Assembly (NCBI GenBank): GCA_963573305.1
Contig: OY754335.1
Coordinates: 15,229,501-15,293,500, forward strand
Direction: 5' to 3'
Source of the DNA: Pyrrhosoma nymphula
Taxonomy: Eukaryota; Arthropoda; Insecta; Odonata; Coenagrionidae
Length of the DNA: 64,000 nt
A program made the translations under genes and the position numbers. Below are positions 44,601 through 50,425 of the stretch, piece by piece. Positions within the stretch are counted from its first letter, which is position 1; each line of letters starts with the position of its first letter. Below the pieces are notes generated by a model. That model saw only the letters and a list, made by a program, of their open reading frames with translations. It was not told where the DNA came from and ran no database searches.

Positions 44601-45829
44601 GTTTGTTCAGGCACCTCATCAAAGCCACTTGGACCACCTCAATCATCCCAAAGTTATGTCCTTTTCAGGCTCCTTTTGATCCAAGGGAACAAATAGAAGT
44701 CAGGGGGAGCCATATCTGGACTGTAGGGTGGTTGGGGAAGCATTGCCATGTTGTGCTTGGCCAGTGCCTCCCTCACAATGAGCAACGTGTGACTGGGTGC
44801 ATTGTCGTGATGTAGCATCCAGGTATCGACGATCTCCCTTTTGATGCGGCAGGCCCTAATCCTCAAATGCTCGAGCCCTTCTGCATAAAATTTACCGTTT
44901 ACTGTTTCTCCAGCAGCTACAAACTTCTTTTGTACCACACCTGTTGCATCAAAGAAGACAAAGAGCATCAATTTCACTCTTGATTTGCTCATGTGAGGAG
45001 GTCAAGGAGAGGCACTTGTGTGCCACTCAGCATCTTTGATTTTTTATACCACTCTAAAACATGCACTCTGGACATGGCTTCTTCCTTGTAAGCCTCACGG
45101 ATCAAAAGTCTATGTAGCAGATTTGTTCAGTTTAACTCAAAATGGGATGGCACAATGCTACTCAATGGTTCACTGCATCTTGACTCTCGATGCAAGTACT
45201 AAAAACACTTTCACTTCAGGTGCGATCTACACATTCCAAAGGCTCTGAGGCAACTGAGCCAGGACCTGGCTCAAGTGGCATTCCCCACCACCGATCCCAC
45301 CTATAGAGACTGCCCTCCACCCTTTCCCTTTGGCTGGAAAAAATTAGTCCCTATACTTATTGGACATACCCTGTAAAGCCATGTGAATTTTTTATCAAAT
45401 TCATTGTGATTGCTGGTGATAAGTCCTTGCCTTGATCTGTGCTATTTATTAGGTAATTGGTTCTCATATTTACTTGAGTATGTTTGCTGAGCCAGAATGG
45501 TTCATTTATTAGTCTAATGATTAAATTAGATTACTCTGTGAGATAATATCACCGTACCTTACCTACCTTCTTCCAATTATTCATCATCGTCAGGATTACA
45601 TTGCCATTCATACTTGCTTTCCACATGTTTGAGTTACATAGCAATTTGGAGATTTTTTTATCTATGCTTACTATTCAAATTCTTCATTTTTTAAATATTT
45701 CAGGAGTATTGTTGGGCCAATGCTAACAAGACCCCAAAAGGCCTGGTCTAATTTCTGGGGTGCTCTTACCACTGATGGATTTTATGCTCGCTCTATGGAC
45801 TACATGGAAATAGTCCAAAATGAACGAAG
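2582..45829 (+). CDS. Plod: Procollagen-lysine 5-dioxygenase/glycosyltransferase (PLOD family), 5' part, 10 exons
   Basis: Join of 2582-2675, 24719-24807, 32478-32611, 35736-35899, 36584-36760, 38108-38310, 43104-43241, 43331-43452, 43868-43969 and 45704-45829. All introns are GT-AG and all phases agree, giving about 449 residues without a stop. Known family role: an ER-lumen enzyme that hydroxylates collagen lysines and, in multifunctional members, galactosylates and glucosylates them. Visible signs: a signal peptide (residues 1-22); an N-terminal GT domain with FTDSYD (Asp105, Asp108) and IHGNGP (His246), matching the metal-binding Asp/Asp/His set known in the human paralogue; GKRFLNSGGFIGYA; an accessory domain with FIEQATPF, FFNVDA and WSNFWGAL. 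The C-terminal dioxygenase with its iron ligands is missing, so at least 250 residues are probably encoded past the window. The Met at 2582 was chosen because the signal peptide starts there. Confidence 0.93.
6360..6685. repeat. Tandem repeat rich in ACTGTACTGT, unit about 52 bp
   Basis: Successive units begin ACTGTACTGTAACAAAGCTG, ACTGTACTGTGACAGAGC and ACTGTACTC, each followed by a variable part ending TATAGCTCA or AATAGCTCA. The array grades leftward into looser CTGTACTG words. The same unit recurs at 12425-12545, so this is a dispersed family and not a unique microsatellite. It has no coding signal. Confidence 0.7.
6686..7060. repeat. Flank of the 52-bp repeat family, with an internal 158-bp-spaced duplication
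   Basis: Positions 6683-6718 (TCAAGTAAAAATTTCTCCC and onward) match the reverse complement of 12384-12422, so this is an arm of a dispersed element. Further right, a word of about 36 bases starting GAACTGCTTCTCTCTTGCTG occurs at 6861 and again at 7019 with one mismatch. The segment is rich in ACTGCTTC and CCACTG words and has no gene. Confidence 0.6.
7090..7558. mobile_element. Foldback (long inverted repeat) non-autonomous element
   Basis: Two arms of about 220 bp face each other around a short centre near 7310-7340. The left arm (about 7090-7310) and the reverse complement of the right arm (about 7335-7558) share AACCCTTCACCG, GTTCGTCTTTGTGTTG, CTAATCACGCTGA and ATCGCAGTTATACGATAGA in order, at roughly 80-85% identity by eye. 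No coding capacity. The ends and any target duplication are unclear, so the class is unknown. Confidence 0.8.
7568..7675 (+). repeat. Dispersed repeat shared with 47778-47880
   Basis: GAAGAAATC, CCAAGGG, TTTTCTTGCTA, TGTGCTCAA and GGAACAA/GGTAACAA words occur in the same order here and near 47778. The similarity is about 75% over about 95 bp by eye. It abuts the right arm of the foldback element. Here it is open in one frame (EEISSLFFQAKGFLAIVLND), but the second copy is not, so coding origin is unproven. Confidence 0.55.
9286..10695 (+). pseudogene. piggyBac transposase pseudogene
   Basis: The first open segment (9286-10134) carries the family's catalytic core motifs: TVDEQLLP (first Asp), a KYGQKYWLAVDVHSKY block and VTRDNYFMSLKLA (second Asp). 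A frameshift near 10130 moves to PLYSSKVINNEDITLTIYQG. A second, near 10310, moves to ANIVDQMARS, which holds the third catalytic Asp, and an in-frame stop follows soon after. The tail ends in a Cys-rich zinc-finger-like segment (CSCCKKMLCGKC ... YLCRKC) with a TAA at 10693. The N-terminus is also broken: the frame opens with GTG and has a TAA two codons upstream. The coding order is intact but the protein cannot be made from one frame. Confidence 0.9.
11048..11382. mobile_element. hAT-type MITE nested in the piggyBac element
   Basis: The 335-bp element starts CAGGGACCGCTCTA and the reverse complement of its end is CAGGGCCCGCTCTA. The similarity continues inward through TAGGCG and CTAGGCGA words for about 45 bp. 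It is flanked on both sides by the identical octamer GGTAGGGG (11040-11047 and 11383-11390). An 8-bp duplication plus CAGGG termini is diagnostic of hAT. The interior has a pyrimidine-rich run (11224-11300) and no coding sequence. Confidence 0.93.
12290..12545. repeat. Second copy of the 52-bp repeat family with an inverted flank
   Basis: 12425-12545 holds two units of the ACTGTACTGTAACAGAGCTG type in the same orientation as at 6570-6685. Immediately left, 12290-12422 is the inverted counterpart of the sequence that follows the array at 6686. The family may therefore be a foldback whose tandem units sit between inverted arms, each locus retaining a different part. Confidence 0.6.
13862..14035. 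repeat. CTGTACTGTGGCTGTGCTCTGGCAA-like short tandem repeat
   Basis: Words CAACTGTACTATGGCTGTGC, CAACTGTACTGTGGCTGTGC and later variants repeat with a period near 28 bp and decay to the right into AGTACAGTC words. The composition resembles the arrays at 6.4 and 12.4 kb. The open frames on both strands are a by-product of the repeat. Confidence 0.6.
14597..15058. mobile_element. Degenerate hAT-like MITE candidate
   Basis: The right end, read in reverse complement, starts CAGGGGCGGCTCCAGACC, typical of hAT termini, and is followed inward by a poly-G/C run. The left side near 14600 has AGGGGGGAGCAAGTAGGGG then AATTGCCCCCCC. I cannot find a matching 8-bp duplication, so the left boundary is a guess. 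Confidence 0.4.
15132..15755. mobile_element. Possible TIR element with GC-rich ends
   Basis: The left end CGTTCACACCGCGCG continues to GCGTGACGCGC. The reverse complement of the right end reads CAGTCACACCGAACGCG and contains GCGTCACGC. The interior (15265-15690) is open in three overlapping + frames without recognisable motifs. Low certainty: no target duplication was found. Confidence 0.3.
16101..16297 (+). repeat. tRNA-derived SINE, copy 1
   Basis: The head reads GTCGGCCTCGGTGGCGGCGG (A-box region) and GGTCGCGGGTTCGAATCCC (B box). The body contains TTTTTCACT, CCAGGACATGGTT and CGATGTAAAGG, and the copy ends in an (AATA)n tail at 16281-16297. A second copy at 21393-21588 has the same order of blocks, which confirms a family. 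Confidence 0.88.
16450..16553. repeat. 24-bp minisatellite, about 4.3 units
   Basis: Units are of the type ATTAATTCATAGATACAACG followed by four bases. The first unit is 22 bp, the next three are 24 bp with point differences, and a partial unit follows. No coding role. Confidence 0.85.
16842..17111 (-). pseudogene. LINE reverse transcriptase C-terminal fragment
   Basis: The open segment reads LEELGWESLSLRRLKKKL and ends with FFPRTIRDYNSY, the pattern seen at the C-terminal end of jockey/CR1-like LINE polyproteins (LGW-x-LxxRR ... FFPRTIR-x-WN). No catalytic RT motifs are nearby, so only the last 90 residues remain. Confidence 0.65.
20370..20808. mobile_element. Inverted SINE dimer inserted as a unit
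   Basis: The 439-bp insert is flanked by AATGATCAACT on both sides (20359-20369 and 20809-20819), an 11-bp target duplication typical of target-primed reverse transcription. Its right part is a tRNA-derived SINE in + orientation. Its left part contains the same 3' end in - orientation: 20438-20487 is the inverse of 20755-20803. A second inverted pair, 20370-20402 with about 20512-20548, interleaves with the first. No A-rich tail is present. Confidence 0.82.
20706..20776 (+). tRNA. tRNA-like head of SINE (not a functional tRNA)
   Basis: A 7-bp acceptor stem GCCTGGG/TCCAGGC closes a cloverleaf-like sequence with CTAACTGGTAGAGC (D arm) and CTGGGTTCGAATTCCAG (T arm with B box). The anticodon arm has a G-G mismatch and an 8-base loop, and no CCA or terminator follows. 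It is the pol III promoter of the SINE and not a cellular tRNA gene. Confidence 0.55.
21393..21588 (+). repeat. tRNA-derived SINE, copy 2
   Basis: Same family as 16101-16297: TTGTCGGCCCTGGTGGCGGT, then GGGTCGCGGATTTGAATCCC, CAGGGCATGGTT, CTCCGATGTGAAAGG and an (AATA)n tail. Several indels and transitions separate the copies, so both are old. Confidence 0.88.
22910..23326. mobile_element. MITE with 16-bp TIR GGGGCCCGATTCTGAT
   Basis: The left end is GGGGCCCGATTCTGAT and the reverse complement of the right end is GGGGCCTGATTCTGAT, one mismatch. The interior repeatedly uses TTCCACC/GGTGGAA words and has a near-perfect hairpin at 22927-22951 (12-bp arms, one central base). No coding sequence. 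The target duplication is unclear, so the superfamily is open. Confidence 0.75.
24719..24807 (+). CDS. Plod: PLOD exon 2
   Basis: The acceptor ATTTCCAG at 24711-24718 precedes FLLVTVASNSTEGYQRFIRS, the conserved opening of the glycosyltransferase domain. The codon for Asp32 is split across the intron. The donor AAG|GTATGT is phase 0. Confidence 0.93.
25079..25455. repeat. Subterminal array of two alternating units of about 80 bp
   Basis: Unit A contains CACAAAAGTGACATGTTACC and unit B contains ATGATATAAAAATGGCATTT. Both end GGATATCTTTCCTGACTAT or AGATATCTTTCCTGACTAT. The order is A (about 25081), B (25160), B (25240), A (25320), B (25398). The two copies of A are nearly identical, and so are the last two B copies, so segments were amplified recently. 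Confidence 0.8.
25637..25642 (-). promoter_or_regulatory. Candidate polyadenylation signal AATAAA
   Basis: On the - strand AATAAA lies at the inner edge of the left subterminal array, downstream of the candidate spliced gene. Its position fits the end of that transcription unit, but the hexamer is common in AT-rich DNA. Confidence 0.35.
26739..27480 (-). CDS. Candidate intron-containing gene inside the 4.3-kb element, function unknown
   Basis: Exon 27480-27392 opens MRGWMQSLKFSGRRLM and ends at a strong donor CAAG|GTAAGT in phase 2. The acceptor TAATCAG at about 27109-27103 leads into 27102, and the split Arg codon joins to FLKVIIPSKIISLRKEV in a frame that stays open to the stop at 26739, about 151 residues in all. 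A consensus donor, an acceptor and matching phase over a 289-bp intron suggest real splicing. A further acceptor (TCTTTCAG near 25770) may mark another 3' exon. The middle region is acidic (GEVILDEEEYN), and the end has scattered Cys and His (HCRDTICSIFTCLHFQHC) resembling a metal-binding patch. No known domain is recognised. It could be the transposase-associated protein of the element, an exapted host gene, or coincidence. Confidence 0.4.
27901..27928. repeat. Perfect 13-bp stem hairpin
   Basis: GATACTTGGAGCC is followed by two T and then its exact reverse complement. It lies inside the 4.3-kb element. No terminator-like T run follows, and the role is unknown. Confidence 0.7.
28277..28919 (+). 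pseudogene. LINE reverse transcriptase 3' fragment (RTE-like)
   Basis: Frames with stops between them give VDDFVYL, then LLYCSKTWVCQDKDN, LRLFGGKSRMDVG and GVRGRGRAQKSRV. These follow the order seen after the RT catalytic core in RTE-type LINEs (V-FVYLG-F, LYG-ETW, RGRGRP). The motif order is intact but the frame is broken several times. No RT catalytic YxDD is visible in the fragment. Confidence 0.65.
32478..32611 (+). CDS. Plod: PLOD exon 3
   Basis: The acceptor is ATTATCAG. It encodes VLGMGEKWLGGNMNSVGGG and ends KIIMFTD plus two bases (phase 2). Asp105 at its end is the first acidic residue of the metal-binding FTDSYD motif. Confidence 0.93.
33612..34074. mobile_element. Foldback MITE with arms of about 115 bp
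   Basis: Left arm 33612-33729 and right arm 33959-34074 are inverse copies. They share GGTTTTATTAAAAAATGTAC, CTAAAAAGTA, AATTAATTTTTAAGC, TCTACAACAGGCAG and GTGACTAAAAATAAAACC. The 229-bp centre has no coding sequence. The element lies in PLOD intron 3. Confidence 0.85.
34120..34638. mobile_element. MITE of the GTCCATTAATTATGTC type with TAAGGA duplication
   Basis: Left GTCCATTGATTATGTCAACA (34123) and the reverse complement of the right end GTCCATTAATTATGTCAAC form TIRs, followed inward by CCCCCTCCC runs on both sides. TAAGGA flanks both ends (34114-34119 and 34639-34644). I recall widespread animal MITEs with this TIR and C-rich subterminal style. A weak relative may start near 7869 (GGGGTCGTACATAGACTGCG). 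Confidence 0.75.
35736..35899 (+). CDS. Plod: PLOD exon 4
   Basis: It begins YDVVLTAGPDRMIEQF, completing the metal-binding FTDSYD motif (Asp108), and ends RGKRFLNSG. It contains VLFSAERSCWPD, matching the VxFSAE-x-xxWPD block of the family. The donor GGGG|GTAAGT is phase 1. Confidence 0.95.
36584..36760 (+). CDS. Plod: PLOD exon 5
   Basis: It encodes FIGYANDLYAVVSSSQL, DDDQLFYTKLYL and LDHKSEIFQNLNGAI. D-x-DQLFYTK and LDH-x-x-x-IFQNL are hallmark blocks of the lysyl hydroxylase glycosyltransferase domain. Phase 1 at both ends. Confidence 0.95.
37148..37210 (+). repeat. Tigger/pogo-type terminal sequence, solitary
   Basis: CAGTAAAACCTCGATTTTAC preceded by TA matches the general pogo/Tigger terminal pattern (CAGTNNAACCTCG). 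TATGTAAAATCAAAGG 40 bp inward makes it self-complementary. No partner end is found within intron 5, so this is a truncated or single-ended copy. Confidence 0.55.
38108..38310 (+). CDS. Plod: PLOD exon 6
   Basis: It encodes EVELRFRGKEAYLQNTAYGT, then VIHGNGPSKL with His246, the third predicted metal ligand, and NYLANAWNPQDGC. It ends in SESN at phase 0 (AAT|GTGAGT). Confidence 0.95.
39330..40510 (-). pseudogene. LINE 5' end: apurinic-type endonuclease domain (EEP fold), RTE-like
   Basis: Reading down the - strand from about 40270: TLATWNVRTILKAGKI, LQEVRWNGNG, GTGFILNTKM, AYAPTEDANDD and LLGDFNAKIGREDF. After a stop at 39761 and a frameshift, RIDHILVSRR and NCDSDHYLV follow. These are the ordered motifs of the endonuclease-exonuclease-phosphatase fold in non-LTR retrotransposons (WNVRT, QEVRW, GDFNA, DHxL, SDHxLV), including the catalytic Asp-Asn and Ser-Asp-His. 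Upstream (40270-40510) is untranslated leader-like sequence. The reverse transcriptase is absent: the copy stops near 39330. It lies antisense in PLOD intron 6. Confidence 0.88.
41225..41569 (+). repeat. 23-bp minisatellite, 15 units without indels
   Basis: Units start at 41225 and then every 23 bp to 41547, each CGGTCGGAGGGGCGGAG followed by TTTACT or TTTAAT. Only point differences occur. A partial unit tail (GTTTAAT) precedes the first. GG, GG, GGGG and GG runs in each unit could form G-quadruplexes on the + strand. The overlapping ORFs come from the repeat because 23 is not a multiple of three. Confidence 0.97.
41593..41958 (+). pseudogene. Tigger/CENP-B-like transposase N-terminus, truncated
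   Basis: MSAKRKSLDLKTKIKIIDEC, TDIGRRFGVSSSTL and ILKNKDKI form the CENP-B/pogo-type helix-turn-helix. ALFKWFCQQRSAGLPINGPM is the second, Tc5-type HTH block. The frame stops at TAG 41956-41958 before any DDE catalytic residues, so this is a binding-domain-only remnant. The ATG lies just past the minisatellite. Confidence 0.8.
41593..42545 (+). mobile_element. Internally deleted Tigger-type element, right end present
   Basis: Reverse complement of 42500-42545 reads CAATGGAAGCCCGGTTTAAC, a Tigger-like terminal repeat next to TA (42546-42547). No matching left end is found: the minisatellite occupies the place upstream of the transposase start. 41960-42490 has no catalytic domain. Confidence 0.6.
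42880..43015 (+). repeat. Diverged SINE, same family as 20640-20808
   Basis: AACCGGCTAACGCACTCAG, CAGGTTTGTGTCTTAGTC and AAGGCGAATGATTATTCCTT align in order with the tRNA-like head and 3' end at 20706-20803 (CTAACTGGTAGAGCACTCGG, CCAGTCCAGGCGAATGATTT). It is more decayed, with the B box reduced to GGTTTGTGTC. Confidence 0.55.
43104..43241 (+). CDS. Plod: PLOD exon 7
   Basis: The acceptor is TTTTACAG. It encodes LKEGSYPTVLFAIFIEQATP, then FLEEFFQKLEKQEYPKKR and IHVFIHNT. F-x-EQ-P-PF and the IHN block mark the start of the accessory glycosyltransferase-like domain. Phase 0 at both ends. Confidence 0.95.
43331..43452 (+). CDS. Plod: PLOD exon 8
   Basis: It follows an 89-bp intron (the shortest here, CAUAG acceptor in RNA terms). 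It encodes EEYHAKDVEKFVNEVEDEY and ends HARNLA plus two bases. ARN-x-A/G matches the conserved ARNMG of the family. Confidence 0.94.
43868..43969 (+). CDS. Plod: PLOD exon 9
   Basis: It encodes NHCNTINCDYFFNVDAVAHL, then LINLIEQN. YFFNVDA is the DxD-like strand of the accessory domain. Phase 2 at both ends. Confidence 0.94.
44441..45373 (-). mobile_element. mariner element with TA duplication, internally deleted
   Basis: TA at 44439-44440 and TA at 45374-45375 flank the termini. The right end in reverse complement reads CAGGGTATGTCCAATAAGTA, and the left end reads CAGTGTCCAATAAGTATTGG, the same with a small deletion. The 933-bp length is below the usual 1.3 kb. It lies in PLOD intron 9. Confidence 0.92.
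44508..45183 (-). pseudogene. mariner transposase pseudogene with fused ends
   Basis: An N-terminal remnant (HCAIPF, VKLNKSAT, MSRVHVLEWYKKSKD in shifting frames) joins directly to EWHTSASP and then MSKSRVKLMLFVFFDATGVV. The segment that would hold the first catalytic Asp is deleted. MLHHDNAPSH (second Asp) and PPYSPDMAPPDFYLFP (third Asp region) remain. A frameshift after IKRSLK leads to the degenerate tail ending GGLYFEEY. Confidence 0.88.
45704..45829 (+). CDS. Plod: PLOD exon 10, last visible
   Basis: It encodes SIVGPMLTRPQKAWSNFWGA, then TTDGFYARSMDYMEIVQNER, matching the I-x-PL-TR ... WSNFWGAL-DG-YARS block. It ends in phase 2 with GTATGT. The next expected exon (starting near G-x-WNVPY) is not found up to 64000. 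Confidence 0.95.
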
Positions 45830-46182
45830 GTATGTTGAATTTTAGATGCATAATTTATTATTTTTGTATATTTCAGTTGCATTCAGTGTACAGTGAAAGT
45901 TGACTATAATTCTCTAAATGCATAATGGAATGAGAATTTTCTTAACTGACTACATTTTACTTTTTGTGAGTCCTTAATTTTTTTGTAGCCAAGACTCTGT
46001 TTTTAACACTTTAATTAAGTACTGAAAAGTCAGGGTTTTGACCTGTTGCAAAGTAATATGTATTGCCTTTAATATTGAGCAAAAATGTGCTGATGTGACT
46101 ATAAATTCAAAATAAAAAGTTTTGTGACCAATCAATCATGTCATGTTAGCTGTTCTCATCAGTGATCAACAGGACTAAGGAG

Positions 46183-46205
46183 TACATACATACATACATA
46201 CATAC
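46183..46205. repeat. (TACA)n microsatellite
   Basis: About five and a half uninterrupted TACA units. Confidence 0.9.
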
Positions 46206-47777
46206 TGTGTTGACATCGCTAATCAGTGAAAAGTTTAACTTTAAATTTGGCTAAACATGTGATATTACATTTATTTTCCCATTAGATGATTTTAAAATTA
46301 ATGTATATACGGATTGCCTCAGCCTTAATAGTTATTGGAAATGAAATAAAATTCAAATCTTAAGGCTTATTTCCTCCATTACCCTTTTTGTAATCAAGTG
46401 TGAAATGATAAAATGCTAATTGAAGTGCATCTAATAAATTAAAGATGATAAAAATTCCAAAATTAAGTAACTTTGCATTCCACTAAACAAATATTTTTCT
46501 AATTAGTTGTGCTACACTGAATCATAAGGTTATGTGTGTCATCCATGCATTGTGATTTTTTAGCTGATCAATGAGTGCATGATGAAGCTAAAGGAGAGGA
46601 TAGACTGGCTCACTTCCAAAATTACAAAGAAGTTTTATTTCTTTCGCTCTACCTTGATATTATCATATTCCATTTTGTCTCTGTATTTGAACATTATATT
46701 CTGCAGTGGCCAATGTCGGCTGTTGTTTGTTTTTGACTTTTTGTAGTCTTAGGCTGTTCCATGATTCTTTTTTTCTACACCTTCCTCCCGTGGGATGGAC
46801 TATTTGTTCATTCCAAAGCTGCTCTGTACCGTGTATATACGATATATATCCTTTTATCGAAGATATTATTAATTATTCTGTTGCACAGGGAATATAGCTT
46901 TCAGCTTCCTGGACATGGGCAAATCCTAAACTGTCATTTGCTTCCTTAAGAATTGAGGTGCTCTGATCAGTGGTTGTTTTTGTACTGGGATACAAGATGA
47001 GGGTCATAGGTTTTTCTTTCATCTCCTTTTTAGTTTTTCTTGCTTTCTTAAGGATCTCCAAAGGAAAGTATTTCATGGGTGTTTTTGTTGGAATATATGT
47101 GAAGCTGAATGAAGGTTGCAATCAGTGTGAGTTTATAGTTTTATCACAGATTAGCGTAGAGACAAATTAGCTCTAGGAAAAAAATTGACAATGACCTGTT
47201 CACCTGCATCTACCCAAATGAGATTTAAATGTTTTTATAATTAATTCTAATCACATGATGAGGGGTGATGATTTAAGTCCAAAGAAACTTATGCCAAGTG
47301 TGTTAGGATCTAATGAAACCGTTTGCATTAATTGAGGACAGGATCAGCATATAGCACTAAAAAACCAATGCTTTTTTATTCCTGATAGTGTTAGTTGACT
47401 TTGGCACAAGATTGGCTAATTAATAAAAAGTAATTATTTTTGTTATATCAGATTCTATCTCTATTGTCCATGACCTAGAAAGAATGAGAACTAGTTTTGT
47501 CAATTGTGGAGATATACATATTATGTGTAGAGCTGTGTGAATGTTTCATAATTTAATTGACTCAATTTGATTAGCTTGTAAATCAGCTGATTTGTTACAA
47601 AAATATTTGAGTGACTCAAATTGGTGGGATTCATCTTCGAATCATAATGAAACAAAGGTTTCAAGTAGCAGATATTGGGTTCATAATCATACCAAATATC
47701 AGGTGATACATTTCCATGGTTGGTAATGGGTGTGGAGAAGAGGAGGAGGCATTGGCATCATGACGACTGATTATTAG

Positions 47778-47880
47778 GAAGAAATCCCATCTGATTGTTT
47801 CTGACCAAGGGCTTTCTTGCTAATGTGCTCAAGGGCCCATTGAGGAACAAATATTTACGAAAAATCTCCACCGAGAATAA
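47778..47880 (+). repeat. Second copy of the repeat at 7568-7675
   Basis: It shares the ordered words GAAGAAATC, CCAAGGGCTTTCTTGCTAA, TGTGCTCAA and GAGGAACAA with the first copy. It is followed by unusual GGTATACCGGCCAGTATATC-like sequence to about 48040. No gene. Confidence 0.5.
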
Positions 47881-50266
47881 CTCTGCCTTAACCGACTGAT
47901 ATGTGGTGACCCTATATGTCAGTTTTTAGACTGATATATGCATATCGGGCAACACCCTCCAAAGCGATAAATTAAACCGCAGTGCATAACCAGTTGCGGT
48001 TCTGAAGAGGTACCGGTATACCGGCCAGTATATCGGCCATGACAGGCGATATTTAGAAGCTTGATTGAAACTTCTATCACTCTAACTCTGGAAACCCTTA
48101 CTTTTCAATTTTAAATGAATCTGGATAGTTGAATTTGATTCATTTTAAAATAAATTTAACCATCTCCATTTTGATTTAATGGGGATATTTTTTCAAGCAT
48201 CCAAATCAGTTTGATAGTTAGTGAAAATTCCTGATTTACGCAGCTCTTAACAATTTGAGTTGTTATTGGGTTATTGTTACTCCTGGCTCCACTAATGATC
48301 TTGTTCGTACTCACTCAGAATAGACAATGGCAATCTAATCAGTGAAAAAATGTCAAGTCGAGGCAAGGTTTCTTTTCCTTTAGCTATAGCCCTTGGTTAT
48401 AGGATGAGGTATTGAAGTTGACCATCTAAGACTTGTTTTATTAAGTTTTATTGATGTTTCAAATGCCCTGTCAAAGAATCAGCACACCATGAATATGTTC
48501 AGGAATATCCTGTGTACAAACACTCAAAAGATATCTAGGAAAAATTTATACTGATAAACATCCATCAATATGTGGCAAATATACTGGTGAATTATGATTT
48601 TAGTCAATGGATAATTGTGATTGCAGTAGACTTAATAATTTAATTAATAACAACAATTTAGAACTAAGGAGTATCTAAACCATGACTTTGTCAGCAGCCA
48701 TAAAGTACTTCAATGTCCTTGTATTTAGTATCTTTTAATTCTTGCAGTGTCTCTGAACTCATCAATATCGCATTTGTTCAAGGCATGCCAGTATACATCA
48801 TCCATTGGTATAATACAGTAATTAAGTCCTTTATTCCATTCGTCATTAAATAGTTATACAGTAAAATCTGTTTTTAACTAGGTTTGAGACCCAGCCATTA
48901 GTGAAATGGTGTTTATTTTTCAAGTTTCATGCAGGATATTTTAAATGTTTTATCCAATCAATATTAAGTTGTCATTTCTATTTTTTTAATTTGCTGTCTT
49001 CCCTATAGAGATATGTAATATTCAACATCAAATCTCAATGTTCATGAACAGTGTATTAGAAAAATTTATAAGATACATACATATATGACTGAGTCACTTT
49101 CATTATTTTAATTACTGCTAGAATTTTCCTTTGAAATTTGTGGATGCATTGTTGAAGGTCATATCATGCTGAGAGTGGAGTACCAAGGTCCTGAGGAAAC
49201 AGGAAATGATCCATTAAGGAATCTAACACGATAGCTAGTCTCCACAGGAGTTAATTCACTCACATTATTCCAGTGTATTTTTTCTCGTTATCATATCCAA
49301 AGCTGAATGCAATAGTTCATAAAATATGATTGGCCTTTACACTGGTATGAAATTGATTATGTACCTAATCCTCTGAGATTAATTGACTTTCTGGAGACCT
49401 TTGTGACCCTTGTTCTTTCTTGTGACTGTCCATGTTGAAAGTTGAAATTACAATTAGTTGAAAGTTTTGTAATTTCTGAAATTCGGCCAGTACTTAGCAT
49501 AACCCTGGGTAAATTGAAATAATTTGGTATAATGTAGTGTAGTAACCCTTTAACAATTTGAATAAAATATTAATTTATTAAAGTATACATTACAAATGAG
49601 CAAAAACAGCTTATAATTTTGTGTAGTTGCATATTTCATTTAAGTTATAGTTGAATACTGGTGTGCACCTAATCATTGATTATTTTTGTGGTTAGCATAA
49701 AATATTATATATGGTTTTATTATTCTTCCTCTAAAGAACTGGTGCTCATAATTACTACAAAAATGTATACTAATTGATAAAAAGTGAAATAATTGATTCT
49801 TAAATTATTTTAAATTAGGTACTTTTTTCTATACACGCTTGGATTTTTTATGTTTCCCATGAAACTCTATACAAATACATTCAGATATGAAGCATTTAAT
49901 GCATAGGCAGAAATGCGCCATATGTTGTGAAGGCTGATGTGTAGGCATAACTTTAATACTGATAAGTGAATCAGTATACATTTATTAAGCTCTGGGTTTC
50001 AGTTTAGAGCTGTGGACTTTGCTTTGAAACCAAAAGCCTTAGTATCTGAATTTTACAAAGCCAAAATTGGCTGTTTTATTGAAAATCTTTTAAATTTCAA
50101 AAGCTAGGAACGTTATTAGTTGATTTTAGATGGCTTCATTAGTTGAAGAAAGACATTTGAAAGAGGGAAGCAACATCAGTGTTTAAGAATTAATTTCTAG
50201 CAAATTTCTATGCTCAGTGATTTTTTTAGATTTAATATTTGCAGTTTTCACAGTTAGAACAGTAGA

Positions 50267-50425
50267 TCAGTCAAAGTTGATGCTGAAGTCAGTCTTAAAG
50301 CTTCTGCGGTCAATTGAATACATGTTATCTGCATAGCACTCATAAACACCAGCATCCATTTGTGTGGCTGGGTCAATTTCCAACTTTGACTTGAGGCGAT
50401 CCTTTCCCATCCTCCATTCATGGAC
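50267..50425 (-). CDS. oig-4: OIG-4-like exon 3 (Ig domain C-half)
   Basis: The acceptor is TTATCTACAG. It encodes VHEWRMGKDRLKSKLEID, then DAGVYECYADNMYSIDRRSF, and ends NFD-stop. It contains the DxGxYxC motif of the F strand. Confidence 0.9.
   Translation of the reverse strand, partial: VHEWRMGKDRLKSKLEIDPATQMDAGVYECYADNMYSIDRRSFKTDFSINFD

Noticed and set aside
48857..48920. CAGTAAAATCTGTTTTTAAC as a second Tigger-type end
   Set aside because: The match to the terminal pattern is partial and no partner or inner similarity is seen.
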